A DNA stretch of 64,000 nucleotides from Larix kaempferi (Eukaryota > Streptophyta > Pinopsida > Pinales > Pinaceae). The notes below the pieces were generated by a model. That model was given only the letters and a program-made list of their open reading frames with translations, made no database searches and was not told the origin of the DNA. The DNA is taken from assembly GCA_027924585.1 (NCBI GenBank), contig BSBM01000096.1, forward strand, positions 8,059,501-8,123,500, read 5' to 3'. This document shows positions 47,171-59,964 of this stretch, piece after piece (the stretch's first letter is position 1; each line of letters opens with the position of its first letter). The translations under genes were made by a program, and so were the position numbers.

Positions 47171-48117
47171 ACACTGGAGCTCCTTGCAGAAGTAGTTGTG
47201 TTGGAAGAGGAGGTTGTTCGTCTTGACGAACAAATTGTACATTTAAGGCAGGGTTTGTATCAGGAGGTTGTTTATATCTCATTATCCAGGAAACAAATAG
47301 AACCTATTGAAAATGCTGAACAATCTACAACAAAGAAGCAAGAGATTCTTAGTTCTCCTTCATGGGGTAACCATTCTGTCCAAGAAAGTCAACAAGGAAA
47401 AAGAGAGTTTGTTGCTGGAGGTTTGCTTCCCCCTATAAATGAATCCTCACCTAATGTGGCTTCCCAAACTGGAAGTGTACATAGAAGGAAAGCATCATTT
47501 GGCTCTGGATCTGAGGCCAATGGCCTTCATATTGTAACTCAAGCTACAAATTTCAAGCATTCTCCTCACAAGGGGGTTGTAGAGGAGGATCCAAAACTGT
47601 CGAAGGGGGTGCAAAAGAGTTTGGGGCCCTCAGAGCCTAGCCATAGAAAAGAGAATGCATGCATTTAACCCCTAGAAATCCACATTCTTTTCCACGATTA
47701 TCAAAACCAAGGACTACATCTCAAAAATGGTCTCCAAAGGACAACAAGGCTTCCAAGAGGCAGATACATACTCTAAAAGTACAAGTATTGAAATTTGAGA
47801 CATTCTTAGAATAGGACTTGTTATATAGGTTATCACAAATATTTCCATGATTTTAATTTCGGTTTATCTTTCAGTTTTCTTCTCTTTTTGTTTCCAAATT
47901 TTTACAGTTACCATTCCAAAATGAAATTTATAGGAATGGGCTCATTCATGTTTTTCTGAAAATTTATGCTAGACAGAACATACTATGGTAATTTGTAATT
48001 TGGGAGCAGAAAATGTGCCCGATTTGAGTTCTTTACAAGATGTGAAAGACATGGATCCCAACAGGATTTTTGAAGAGATGGTGAAATGCTTGTCAACTAT
48101 CTTTTTGAGACTGTGAC
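47171..48117 (+). pseudogene. Fragment of a DUF547 / MIP1-type leucine-zipper gene
   Basis: After a good acceptor ('gattgtgtattcag' ending at 47170), an open frame encodes 'TLELLAEVVVLEEEVVRLDE' and 'QIVHLRQGLYQEVVYIS'. This is the leucine zipper found upstream of DUF547 in a land-plant protein family (Pfam Lzipper-MIP1). It continues with a Ser/Gln-rich linker to a stop at 47666-47668. Just after 'RKENACI' a frameshift seems to have occurred, since another frame goes on with similar basic, Ser/Pro-rich sequence. A second piece at about 48010-48117 encodes 'DMDPNRIFEEMVKCLSTI' then 'FLRL' and TGA, matching the segment before DUF547 in the family. DUF547 itself and the N-terminus are absent, so this is a relic or truncated gene. 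Confidence 0.7.
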
Positions 48118-49208
48118 TTATGGACATCATGTTGGGGCCGTCCCCTCTCTTGTGTATCTCCTCGAAAAAACTTGCTTTATCGTTGGAGAGTCTTGGCATT
48201 CGACTAGGTATCAATAAGGTGTAGCAAGGGTCCAGGTTAAATGGAAACGAGTCTACAGCTATTTGTTTATGAAATAGCATGTAATTGTAAAGATAGACAT
48301 TCAAGTAAAGTTATAACTTGAACTTACTAGGTTTGCTTTGTGGATTTCTGTGAGCGAGCGAAAATTGCGTGTTGAGATATCTCTGAGCTCTGCTTTGCAC
48401 AATGACGACCAACTTCTCCCAGCAGCATCGAGAAGATAAGCCTTTAACTTGTATTGTCAAGTCTGGATGTTTGAGATGCATTTTTCTTAAGCTCATTGAT
48501 ATCATGTATAAATAATAATATCAATGACAAAAATGACAAAAATATTTATCGGAATTTTGAAAAACAGAATTGATTATAATATATAACATACATATTGGTC
48601 CTTTCTCTGCATACAATTCTGAAGGCGAGAGAATTGGGTGGATGGGAATTGAGCCATAGTGCACTATCTCTAAAGATTAACCCTTGCCTCCATAGCTTGA
48701 TGGCTGGCTTTCCACCATAGCTCGACGGCAGTAGTCCTTACATATTCGGTAAGAAAATGTAAGCCTAGTTTTAATGTTATTCTTGCATTTCTCTGCATTG
48801 TACAAATGTAAAAGTTCTAAGGTAGGGGTAGTGACAATGGTGGCGATTTCCATGAACAAGTGGTGGCTCATGGCGATGGAGACAGAGGGAGGTGCATTAA
48901 ACACTATTTCCAATCCCAAGATCGGTGGCTATCAATGCATGGAGGTGGAGACCGAGGTGATGGCGGTGGAGACCTCTCCCATCCAACACGCGGACTTACT
49001 TATATTGAATGTATTAAAAACATTTCGCATTTCCAATAAGCCCGTCGTCGCCTGGGCAATAAAGATTCAATTGGATTAGCCAATCACAGGCTAGACAAAT
49101 GAATATTCAAAATCTAAGGAAAATATAAATTTCAATGTCCAATGTAAAAGTTAGGAGAAATTGCAAAATTAAATTAGTAAACAGTAAAGTAATTGTTAGT
49201 CAAAGCAT
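48118..49208. other. Intergenic DNA left of the LINE
   Basis: A 101-codon frame at 48774-49079 ('MAMETEGGALNTISNPKIGG' region) has no recognised domain and contains short 'gatggaggtggagac' repeats, so it is not called a gene. No trace of DUF547 was seen downstream of the relic. Confidence 0.45.
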
Positions 49209-49401
49209 ATCAAATACAATATCATTGGAACTAGGGATGGAGATGGAGCGAAGGAGCTGAGTTGGACACATGCGAAATTTTTGGGATGGACACTTTTCGC
49301 AGCTCCACTAGCCCTATGGGGACAAACCTGCAGCCCCCAAACCTTCCCATCACACAGTTTCACTCTTTCCCTTTCCACACCCGCTCTCCAGCCCTGGTCA
49401 C

Positions 49402-51334
49402 ATGGGCTTTGAGGAAGAGCTCTTGGATTACTCGGATGACCCATGGCAGCATGACACTGTTTTCACCTCCCCGATAACTGCCTCCTTCATCGATCCTATC
49501 GTTATTACTTCCTCGCTGAAATCTGGATACTGTCAACCCACACCTGGAAGAATGGAAGCTAGGGTTCCGAATGATCCCACTCCCGCTTTCCCAACCCCGG
49601 AAACACACCTGCCACGGTCATCGCTAGCAGTTTATCCCTTGCTCCAGGACCCCGGCACCACATCCCTTTCTCCTCCCCATACATTTTTTTCCTTGAAACC
49701 ATTCCTCCCTGCCTCAGACCCCAACATCCTCCTTCCGGACTCTAGCTCTGCCATTCTACAGACCTCCCTCTCGCTGCTTGAAAAAACATGGCTGGCCGAT
49801 CTGGAAATGCACGAAGTAGACTGGCTCGGAACCTTACCCGACCAAATAGTTTAGCATTATAAAACTTCTCCGGACTGCGTGGAACTTCATAGTTCCGAGG
49901 GTTTCATAGCATCCCTCCTTTATTTGGAGGATTTCCACGGCTCCCCTCCCATAACTGGTTCAAAAAACTACAGTGGAGATGACCAAGTGAACTTCTTGGC
50001 GGGAGGTAGCAATGAAAGAATCCCTCCCATCAAAAAATGAAAAAATAAATGTATTACCCCAATGGGAAGCCCTCTAAATCTTGTCTTCGGCGTCAATATT
50101 TCTCTCGAGGAAGCTGGCCCCATGGCAGAACGAACCCTAGTCGGAAAATTTCATGGCCGTCATCCCACTCCTGATGAATTGGACAATTGGGTTCATAGTA
50201 ATTGGATGGGCCATATCCAATCTGAACCTGAAATCAACGCTTTATCCAAAGGATGGTTTGGCTTCTTTTTCAAAAATCTTCAAGATGCGGATTCGATAAT
50301 GAAACAACATTGGAGTTATGGGTCAATCCCCATCATGCTCAAATACTGGATGCCCCTTTTTGATGCAGACAATGAAAAACTTGATACCCTTCCGGTTTGG
50401 GTATGACTATCTGGCTTGCCCTGGGAATTCTGGAATCCGACTTCCTTGCGCAACCTTGGAAATGACTTGGGATTTTTTTTGGAGGCTGATCTCTCCTACC
50501 AGCAAACTTGGATTCTAAAGGTTGCACAAATTCTGGTCTCTCTAAATATTCGGACAGAACTCCGGGATCACATAAATCTACTTCAGGGCTCCACTATCAG
50601 AAAACAGATTCTAGACTACGAAGGAATACCCTTCCGGTGCCACCGTTGCCACGAAACAGGACATATTTCCCACAATTGTACTTTAGGGATCTCAAAGGAT
50701 AACACGCACAAATGCTAGATGGAACAGGGAAAACTGGATTAGGAAAACAAAAGGGATTCTATAGTACCTTTGGGACACATTCACACTACTGCTCCAACTG
50801 ATCCGATTCCACTGTCGTCTGCTACTACACCCCAGCTCACCACAGCTTCAGATCAGGACCACACTCTTCCACGAGCCCCGAACTCCCCAGGTACTACTCC
50901 AGTCTCTCTTCTGAATGATCATTTACTTTCTTTACATATTATTGATTCTTCTCCCCCCCCCAACCTCGGACCCCCCACCCTCCCCCTCTCATACATAAGT
51001 GATATCTCTTTCCCCCCCCTCCCCTGAAGTCACAAAGTTTTCTCCCCCCCATATGTTTTCTCCCCCAACACTCCCCTCTTCACCGAATACCTCAGCCACT
51101 TCCTCCACAATCCGTTTCCACCTCAGAACTAGAGACATTCCAGCCCTACCTAACCCACCCCCCACCTCTGGTTTAGGGAAAAACCCAACCCTTCCCCTGA
51201 AAAAAAAAAAAGGAAAAGGACAACCCACACACCTCTCTTTTGCTCAGCAAAAGGCACTCCGAGATCAGGCAAATGGCAAACAGAAAATAATCACCGGGGC
51301 ACATAGAGAAAAAGCCCCTGCAGGGGTTTCCTAA
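49402..51334 (+). pseudogene. LINE ORF1 (DUF4283-like RNA-binding protein, decayed)
   Basis: The nucleic-acid chaperone of plant L1 elements. From ATG 49402 ('MGFEEELLDYSDDPW') the frame passes stops at 49852 (TAG), 50038 (TGA), 50404 (TGA), 50716 and 50737 (TAG). A DUF4283-like part runs from about 50125 ('TLVGKFHGRHPTPDELDNWV', 'GWFGFFFKNLQDAD', 'LPVWV' then 'LSGLPWEFWN'). The zinc knuckle CHRCHETGHISHNC (CX2CX4HX4C) at about 50640 is intact. The Pro/Ser-rich tail contains C runs at 50955-51022, where the frame shifts by one before the final TAA at 51332-51334. Confidence 0.85.
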
Positions 51335-54300
51335 TGAAGCTCCTCTCCTACAACTGTAGGGGTCTGGCAAGTACCTGGGAAAAACTTGCCCTCAAGAGGA
51401 TGCTCCTGGTCCTCAAACCAAATGTTATCCTCCTACAAGAAACTTTTGGCTCTGAAATTGAAGTTTCTTCTATCCTTTCCTCTATCTCTTCATCCTACTC
51501 CTTCCTCGCCTAGAGTGCTAGAGGACATTCTGGTGGTTTGGCAATTGGGTGGACCAGTCCACTATCAAGCTCACAAACTCTTGGGGTGCCAATTTTGGCA
51601 TGGGTGTATAGGTTCTATGGGCAGAGGCAGCTCTCTCTCTAAATATAATCAACATCTACGCCCCCTACACACCTAGATTTTATTTCTAGGAGACCATCCA
51701 AAACTCCCCTCTGGTAAGATTAGAAAATACAATAATTAGCGGAGACCTCAACTTCACTTTGGGCACTCATGAATTTTGGGGACCGAGAGAAAGACTAGAC
51801 TCTATGGAAAACTACTTCACCAACCTCCTCCAAAACATAAAGATGGTGGATCTTGACCCCATAAAATTCTTACCAACATGGACGAGTCAGAGACTTGGGG
51901 AAGAAAGAATTGCTAAGAGACTCGACAGATTCCTCCTGGCCAAAGGCCTTCTGGATCATGACTTTCAATTCAAACATTGGGTGGACACTGGTGGAGATTT
52001 TGACCACCTCCCTATCTTCCTGGAAATCCTCAAAAACCCTAACAAGCTACCAAGTCCTTTCAAATTTTGTGAAGCATGGCTTAAAGAAGCAGAATTCCTT
52101 GAACTCATCCACAACAATTGGATCCCTTTTGGAGGAGAAGTTGGCAATCATGCCGGCATACACTTTTCTCGGAACCTCTCTAAAATAAACAGACTTCTGA
52201 AGGTTTCGAAAAAAGAGAAAAAACTTGTGGACGACCAGGCCATCCTCCATATTGAAGCTGATTTAGCAGAGCTTCAAAGCAGCAAGGGGGGAGGTTTCCT
52301 TAATCATGCAGATAAGGGAAAACTGCTTTCTCTAGAATCTAACAGAACTAAAATTCTAAAAGAACGAGAGGAAATCTTGAGGCTTAAGAGCAAAGCAACT
52401 TGGATGACTAGTGGGGACGAAAACACCAAATTATTCCAAGCCTATGCAAAGGGGAGGAAACAGAACAATACAATTTGGGAGCTGAAGAACAACAGGAATG
52501 AAAGGGTCTCCACCTTGGAAGACCTGGCCGAGACCAGCACTGCTTTTTTTGAAGGACTTTTCAAAGTTGAACAGTAGGCCACTATTGCAGAAGTTATTAA
52601 GATATCTAATCTCTTTCCCTTAAGTATCTCTGTTGAGGACACCTCAGAGCTTTATGAAGAGGTCATAAAAGAAGAGCTTAAAAAAACTCTCCATGGTTTT
52701 CAAAAAGACAAAATCCCGGGGCTAGATAGATGGACCATTGAATTCTTTCTGGCAGCCTTTGACATCATTGGGCCAGATCTAATCCAACTGGTGGAAGAAT
52801 GTCGGGTAAATGGCCACATACACCCTCCACTAAATTCAACCTTTCTAGCACTCATCCCTAAAAAAGAAAACTCTCTTAGTCTAGAGGACTATAGACCCAT
52901 TTCACTCTGCAATATTACCTACAAAGTGGTTGAAAAGGTGATAGCTCAAAGATTCAAGAAGGTTCTCTAAAAAATCATCTCCCCTGAGCAATTTCGCTTT
53001 CTAGAGAACAGACAAATTCATGAAGTAATTGGAGTTGCCCAGGAAGGCATGCACAGTCTTAAGGTCAAGAAATCTAAAGGGGCCATTCTCAAAATTGACC
53101 TTTCAAAAGCATTCGATAGGGTAAGCTAGCTCTACCTTAGGCTCCTGCTCACTCACCTTGGCTTCAACTATCCCTTCATCAAATGGATTTTTGCTTGCAT
53201 ATCTATAGCACCTTTTTCAGTCCTAATTAATATGTCCCCTACTCCTTTTTTCCACTCTGAAAGAGGCCTTCGCCAAGGGTGCCCGCTCTCACCTCTCCTA
53301 TTCCTTCTGGTGGCTAAAGGTCTAAGTAGAGCCATTCTAGATGCCAAAAGTAGAGGTTCCTTCACATGAATCAAAATTGTTGAGGACCTTAAAATCACTT
53401 ATCTGCTCTTTGTAGATGATATCCTTATCTTCTGTAATGGCTCTCACAAGGAAGCTGAGACGCTCTCAGAATTATTGAAACTTTTTTGCAAAGCCACGGG
53501 CATGAAACTCAATGAACACACAATCACCACTTTCAATCTGGAAGCAGAGGCCATCAACATACTCCGGGATTTCTTCCCTTTTGTTGTCTCCCCCCTAGAT
53601 GTTAGTCTTAAATACTTGGGCGTTAAACTGAATCCAAACAACTACAAAAAAGAAGACTGGTTTTGGCTAATTGCAAAATTGGAAAGCAAGATAAATGTCT
53701 GGAGCAACAGATGGATTTCAAGAGTAGGAGGCCTAATCCCAGTAAAATCTGTTCTAGAAGCCATTCCTATTTATTGGATGGCCCTTGCATGGATCCCAAA
53801 ATCCATACTGGAAAAAACAAGGAAAATCTGATCATGCTTCCTCTGGACAGGGAAAAAGGAACAAAAAGTCACTCCATTGGTAAAATGGGATCAGATTGCA
53901 CGCCCAAAATCCCAAGGAGGCTGGGGACTCAAAAACATAACACTCTTTGCAAAAGCACTTGCAGCAAAAGCTAGCTGGAGATTACTCACACCAAAAATTC
54001 TTTGGGCGACGGTTGTATCCCACAAATACATTTCCCCACTATCCATTTGGGATTGGATTAGAAACTCAGCTCACATTACACCCACTTCGGGGTCCATCAT
54101 CTGGAAAGCAATCTGTAATGCTTTCCCACTTATCCTTAGCGATCTCACATGGAAAGTAGGGAATGGAACAAAAGTCTGAATTGGAGCAGATCCATGGCCA
54201 GGCAGCCAGCTCCAACACTCTCTACCGCCCCGGCTTATTCAGCTCCTAAACGACTCTGGACACTTCCACCTAAATCAGATTGTTGATCCAACTACGACAA

Positions 54301-55471
54301 ACTTCTAGAACCAGGGTTGGAAGAGTCTCGAATAATTAGATATACCATTAGAATGGACAACAGAATGGAATAGATTCACAGCTGCACTTCGAGCCTCACA
54401 TATCTAACTCACAGACTCTCCAGATGATCTCATTTGGGAACTAAATGCACACGGTTGCTACACCCCCAAAACTGGTTATCAAAACCTCTGTTCTACAGTC
54501 TTCCCACTGACCCCCAGGTGGTGGCAAATCGAACTCTAGAAACTAAAATTCCCCCTAAAGGCTAAAATTTTCATGTGGTGTGTACTGGAAAACAAAATCC
54601 CTACATGGGATAGAATGAAGAATCATCAGCTGGCAGGTCCTGGATGGTACCCTTTGTGCAAAAACAATGAGGAAAACCCCAATTGTCTCTTCCTTTTCTA
54701 CCCTTTCTCCCTACAGGTCTGGTCCCACACCCAATCCCTATTAAATCACAGTTTTACTTGGAGAGGACGATCCATAGAGAATGCTTGGAACTCTTGGTCC
54801 TCCTCAATTCAAAACTCTCACATCAAATCCCTCCCTCTCATTCATATCTGGGGCATTTGGCTAGCCCGCAACACTGCCATGTTTATGGAAAAAACCTCTC
54901 TTCCAGAAATCACTGCAAAACATGGCCTGGACATTCTTTCCTTTTTCTCTCAGCAAAAAAAACCCCTGCCATCCGAGTCATCACTGAAGAACAAATTGAT
55001 CCATCGCTCCCTTGGGAATACTTTGACGGTGCATCACAAGATCACCTCTGTGGTGGGGGAGCCACACTCTTCCTCTCGCAAAATCATCACTTCCAGATCC
55101 AAATGGGCTTAGGGGCTGGCACAAACAACTTTGCAGAACTCCTTGCCTTGAAACTTTTGTTGTGTTTTTCACTGGAGAAAAATTGTAGAAAGCTTCAAAT
55201 TTTTGGTGACTCTCTCATAGTCATGAACTGGGTGAATAAGATCCATCGATGCAAAACGGTCTCCCTTATTACTTTGTTTGAAGAAGTTTGTAGACTCATG
55301 GCCCACTTTGACTCTATCACATGTTGACATGTGTACAGGGAAAGAAACGTTGATGTTGATCGACTATCCAAACAAGGACTGACTATGGAATTCAGGACAT
55401 GGAAGATTGTGGAATCCAGGAAGGCTGAAGTCTATGAGTTTTTTCATAGACCCTTTACTGAAACTCAGTAA
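51334..55471 (+). pseudogene. LINE ORF2 (endonuclease-reverse transcriptase-RNase H, decayed)
   Basis: The ATG overlaps the ORF1 stop (TAATG at 51332-51336). The endonuclease has 'LSYNCRGL', 'ILLQETF', 'NIYAPYTPR', 'SGDLNF' and 'FDHLPI'; a frame change lies between about 51510 and 51640. The reverse transcriptase has 'DYRPISLCNITYKVVEKVIA', 'ILKIDLSKAFDRV', 'GLRQGCPLSPLLF' and 'LLFVDDILIF' (DD near 53416). A zf-RVT region with 'FMWCVLENKIPTWDRM' is at about 54570. Stops include 52575, 52968, 53127, 53367, 53829 and several after 54177. Near 54955 an A-run shifts the frame into RNase H ('YFDGAS', 'NNFAELLALK', 'IFGDSL', 'NVDVDRLSK'). The end is TAA at 55469-55471. Confidence 0.9.
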
Positions 55472-56450
55472 TCACATCTACTCACATTTCAGCATGTTTT
55501 TACTTTTTCCAAAAATGATCATTTTTGGGCACTTATTGGCAATCCGCTTGGATAATTTTGTAACTAAACAACTCTTGTTGGACACTCGACTCTAATATGA
55601 ATCAAAACTCTTATGCTCACTTTACTAATACAATAATGGTTTTGATATTCAAACAGTATGCTCACACAACACTATTACAAAAGCTGTATGCTTGCATACA
55701 TATGTAATCATGACTCTCTTTGATGATAATATAAAAAGCTTTTTTCCTTGGGAAAAAAAAAATATCGAATACAATATAACTGCAAAGGCCTTTGACATGT
55801 ATAATAATAAGCCAATAAGCCAATAAAAACACAAAACCAAAAATAATAATAAATTGATTAATATATGAATGATATCTTAAAATTATATTTGTGACCCTAT
55901 AAATACGCCTATATATTTAACCATTATTATTTATTTATTGAAGGATTGCACCGATAAAAACATGCAAAGTTGTGGAAGTGCTTCATGGACATTTGTGGAA
56001 TTGATGGCAGCTGAATACTTGTTACTTCTTAAACCTTTTTCTCCACTTAAATCATGTTAACCAATCATTACAATGTACGCAATGTTCTATTTTGAGATAC
56101 CATGACTTTTTACTAAGCGAAGCGAATGATCGCGTGGAACTAAAGGATGGCCTTTTGGTAAGTTGACATATGTAATTTTGAGAAAATTTTATATTGAAAG
56201 TTTTGAATTTATTTTTCTATGTTCTAAAAATAAAACGAATCATGTATACATTTATGTGTAAATGAAATTCTAAAAATTCGAAATTTAATTTTTTAATTAA
56301 TTTTAAAAAATAATTTAATATATTTTTATTCTTTAAAATTTTTATAAAAAAATTATTCATGAAATTGAACTATTATAAAATCAAATTATATTGAATTGTA
56401 AAATATAAATATACTTAAAATTAAAAATTATAATATCAAAATATCACATA

Positions 56451-56550
56451 AAAGTGAGAACAGGTAATCTTGGACTGGTTTTGAAGAAACCCCTTTTCCC
56501 AAAGTGAGAAGAGGTAGTCTTGGACTGGTTTTGAAGAAACCCCTCTTCCC
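56451..56550 (+). repeat. Tandem duplication of a 50-bp unit
   Basis: 'aaagtgagaa.aggta.tct' begins both copies (56451 and 56501); both continue 'tggactggttttgaagaaac' with three differences over 50 bp. Confidence 0.9.
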
Positions 56551-56984
56551 AAAGAGTTGTGGGGACATTGTAAAGTCAAGGGAATAAGGTGTTTAGTTTC
56601 ATTGTTGGGAGGTTCACGTAGTTATTAGTCCCTACTGAAGGTCAGGGTAACTATTGTTTTCGATTTGCTTGGACTTTCCATTAGTTTACTTTGACTTTTA
56701 ATATTTGTTATTTTAACCAAACTTTAACTTAGTAGTTTTTATTTTTTAATTAAAAAATAGATTTAATTTTATTGGCCCTAAACTTCTATGCGTTATTATC
56801 GGGCTGCCAGCGAAGTTCTCGAGCTATAGAAAATTTCTTTACTCACTCTGACAAAGATCTTGATTTCCTAACATATTAGCCAAATTATATATAATATTTT
56901 AATATATTTTAACTTTGGATTAATGGACATTTGGAAAACACATTATTACACTAACAATGTTACATTAATTTGGCAGTGGCATCT

Positions 56985-57150
56985 ATGCATTGATCTCCTT
57001 GCACCAGGTGATCTTCTTACACTGCCTAATTTTTGCATTGATCTCGATGCACTGCCCTACATAGCCTGATCTATGCATTGATCTCGTTGCACCGCTTGAG
57101 ACCGATCTAATTTATGCGTTGATCTCCCTGCACCGCTTGATGACCGATCT
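56985..57150 (+). repeat. Degenerate tandem repeat, about 45-55 bp unit
   Basis: Four copies of 'gcattgatctc.ttgcacc' with variants at about 56986, 57033, 57076 and 57117, separated by 'ctgatct' or 'cgatct' stretches. Confidence 0.75.
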
Positions 57151-57880
57151 CCTATCTCCATCTTTAAATCTTTAGAAATTTCCTTAGTATTGGGACAAGT
57201 TTAAGAGAACCTTTCCAGAAGCTCCCTGGATTCTGCTCCATGCTGTTAATCCAGAAGCTCCCTGCTGTTAATCCAGGTACAACATAATTCTCAATAAAGG
57301 AAAAATGAATGAAACTTTTCATTTTTATTTGCTTCTTAATGCAGACATACAAAATAAAATTGTGTGCAACAATATCAAAGGAGCCTACCTATAGCTTTGA
57401 GCAGTAGAACTGATGCAGGAGAAGTCTTCAAAATGAAAGTGAAGTTTTTGTCATGTATCGACATCAAATCAAGCATTACAGTTGTTCATGTGATAAAAGC
57501 ATGTTTGATGTTGCTCTGCTTTAGTTTGTTCCTTCGCTCGCCTTGGTAGGGAGCATATAACATTAACTACGCTTAGCGTCCCGTGTTTTGAGTGTAGGAA
57601 GTGTTTTCGATGTTAACTTTGGTGCTCCCCAAACCAAAAACCTTCGGAGGCCGAAAAAAACTCCTCCCTTTCATTATGTTGTCATTCTTGGACCAGCCAA
57701 CAGTAACTATATAATTAGCAAGTCATAATCAAGTAATAAAAGAAAGCGGCAAGCCCATATCTTCTTCCAGCCAAGGATTATCCATTATGTGTAGGCATAG
57801 GTATGAAATATTGAGAACATTTAACAACATATCCTTTTTTTCCTTTATTTTGTTTTTACCTAGCATTCCATTCTAAAACG

Positions 57881-58453
57881 TGTTAATTTTTTAGCATTAA
57901 TTCAATATACTCTAGGATCTTTACTAAGAGAATAACATGTACAGCATATCAAGTATAACAATGCATATCAATCACACCAAGCAATCACATGAAACAATAG
58001 ACACACATAGTTTCACTGGGGAAAACCATAAAGGTGAAAAACCCCACAACTTCCTCAGAGATAGAAAGAGCAATGATACAACCAAAGTACAAGAGATAGT
58101 CTTCTACTAGCAGCTACTCCTCCTCCTCAGCTAGTGCACCACTTTCAGAGTGATGTAGGAGTGAATAATGAGATGATCAAAATAGAGATCTCCCGATCTC
58201 TATTTATACATGACCTGTCCTGCCCAATAACCTAGCAGGGCCGACTTGTCTAACTCAGTCTAATAACCCATGGTTAAACTAATCAGGGCCGACCTTACAC
58301 TTGGTGGTCTAATAACCCATCACTACAAGTTACGACACTTGCGACACTTGTCAATACACATGACGACACTTTCGTATAGAGGAATAATAACATCTCTATA
58401 GGAGTACAATATACATAGGTGAAATACATTCCGAAGTTACAATTACATCAACA
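57881..58453 (-). repeat. 3' LTR of the minus-strand Copia (573 bp)
   Basis: On the minus strand it starts TGTTGATGTAATTG (at 58453) and ends in TTAACA (57881). TATAAATA lies at 58201-58208. The polypurine tract 'gttaagagggag' is at about 58454-58465 on the minus strand. Confidence 0.9.
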
Positions 58454-58679
58454 CTCCCTCTTAACTAGCAAGGTATTTCTCGACACAGATCTGCTAGCAC
58501 AAGTCTTCTTCTCTGGATCATCATCAGCGAATCATCGTCATCGTCACTGCTGCTACTATCTCAATCAATCTCCAATCTACTCGTCATAGGAAGCTCTACA
58601 GAGCCAATCCTTTTTCATACTGGATGTAGGCCCACCTCCTGTAGGTCTTCATCATCACTGGCCATACTGTGGAATCCTC

Positions 58680-59900
58680 AGGACTGATTATGTGCATAAA
58701 CAAAACCTCGAAAGAGCATCCCAGGACTGATTACGAGCTTACTGCTCAACCTATCGAATCTCCCAGGATCTTTTACATGTTTACCTTCACAAAACCTACT
58801 CAAAGCATCCCAGGATGTTACGAGCACACTGCTCTACCTGTCTGGATCTCAATAGAGCATCCCAGGCTATTACGAGCACACCGCTCTACCTGTCTGGATT
58901 TTAAAGGATCTTTTCTATGTGAAATTTCACAAAACCTACTCAGAGCATCCTAGGATGTTATGAGCACACCGCTCTACCTGTTTGGATCTCGATAGAGAAT
59001 CCCAGGATGTTACGAGCACACTGCTCTACCTGTCCGTATTTTAAAGTATCTTTTCTATGCGAAACTGTAGCAAAACCTACTCAGAGCATCCCGGGATGTT
59101 ACGAGCACATCGCTCTACTTGTCTAGATCTCGATAGAGCATCCCAAGATATTACAAGCACACCACTCTACATGTCTGGATTTTAAAGGACCTTTTCTATG
59201 CTACCTGTAGCAAAACCTACTCAGAGCATCCCAGGATGTTACGAGCACACCTCTCCACATGTCTGGATCTCGATAGAGCATCCGAGGATATTACAAGCAC
59301 ACCGCTCTAGCTGTCCGAATTTTAAATGGTCTTTTCTATGCTACCTGCACAACCTGTCCACGGCCACAGAGTATCAAACCGATACTCACCATACATCATC
59401 CTGATGTACATAATCACATGATCAGCCTGATCATCATCATAGCATCAATCATATGCATATCATCTGGAGCAACATCCTGAAGCTCGTCATCTGTGATCAT
59501 CCTGATCAAACAATATATCCATCCGATGCATACAAAGTATCTACCTGATACATATCATCATACATGATCCACCTTATCATGCCATGCATCCACCTGATAT
59601 ATATAATGCATCCACCTGATACATACATAAGTACATGATCTACCTGATCATACAATGCATCCACCTGATACATATACAAAAATAAATGATCCACCTGATC
59701 ATACAATGTATCCACCTAGTACATAAATACATGATCTACCTGATCATATCAAGCATCCAACATGATGCATATACAAATATATCAAGTATCCAACATGATG
59801 CATATACAAATACATGATCAAACTGATCAAAGCATCCAACTGATGCATATACAGAGCAGTAACTAGAGCATTGTCCTGATGCTCATCATCCAGCGCTTAC
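58680..59900 (-). repeat. Tandem repeats in the 3' UTR of the minus-strand Copia
   Basis: 58680-59340 repeats 'gagcatcccaggatgttacg' with 'agcacaccgctctacctgtc', about eleven copies in two alternating forms. 59500-59860 repeats 'tgatccacctgatcatac' and 'gcatccacctgatacatat'. Same location and related wording to the array of the plus-strand copy, but a different unit has expanded. Confidence 0.85.
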
Positions 59901-59964
59901 ATCCACATCCATGGGAAGGATCCTCCTCTCACCATGCTTGGAATGGCTCCTGCAAATGTGTCCA

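Larger units (their letters stand above)
49223..55761 (+). mobile_element. Full-length L1-type LINE (6.5 kb)
   Basis: Flanked by a 16-bp target duplication with one mismatch: 'atatcaaatacaatat' (49207-49222) and 'atatcgaatacaatat' (55762-55777). It ends in '...ataatataaaaagc', a short spacer and about ten A. It has ORF1 (DUF4283-like plus zinc knuckle) and ORF2 (endonuclease, reverse transcriptase, zf-RVT, RNase H). The presence of ORF1 and the 5' UTR shows it was not 5' truncated on insertion. Several stops and at least three frame changes make it inactive. Confidence 0.92.
55778..57880. other. AT-rich intergenic DNA between the LINE and the minus-strand Copia
   Basis: No gene supported. 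It contains the 50-bp duplication at 56451-56550 and a degenerate array at 56985-57150. Short ORFs near 57164-57550 have no recognised domain. Confidence 0.5.

Noticed and set aside
48774-49079. A 101-codon ORF between the MIP1 relic and the LINE
   Set aside because: No recognised domain, low-complexity 'ggtggag' stretches and no splice or start support.
51386-51676. A 96-codon ORF overlapping the LINE endonuclease
   Set aside because: The endonuclease motifs (SYNCRGL, LLQETF) are read in a neighbouring frame; this frame is a shadow.
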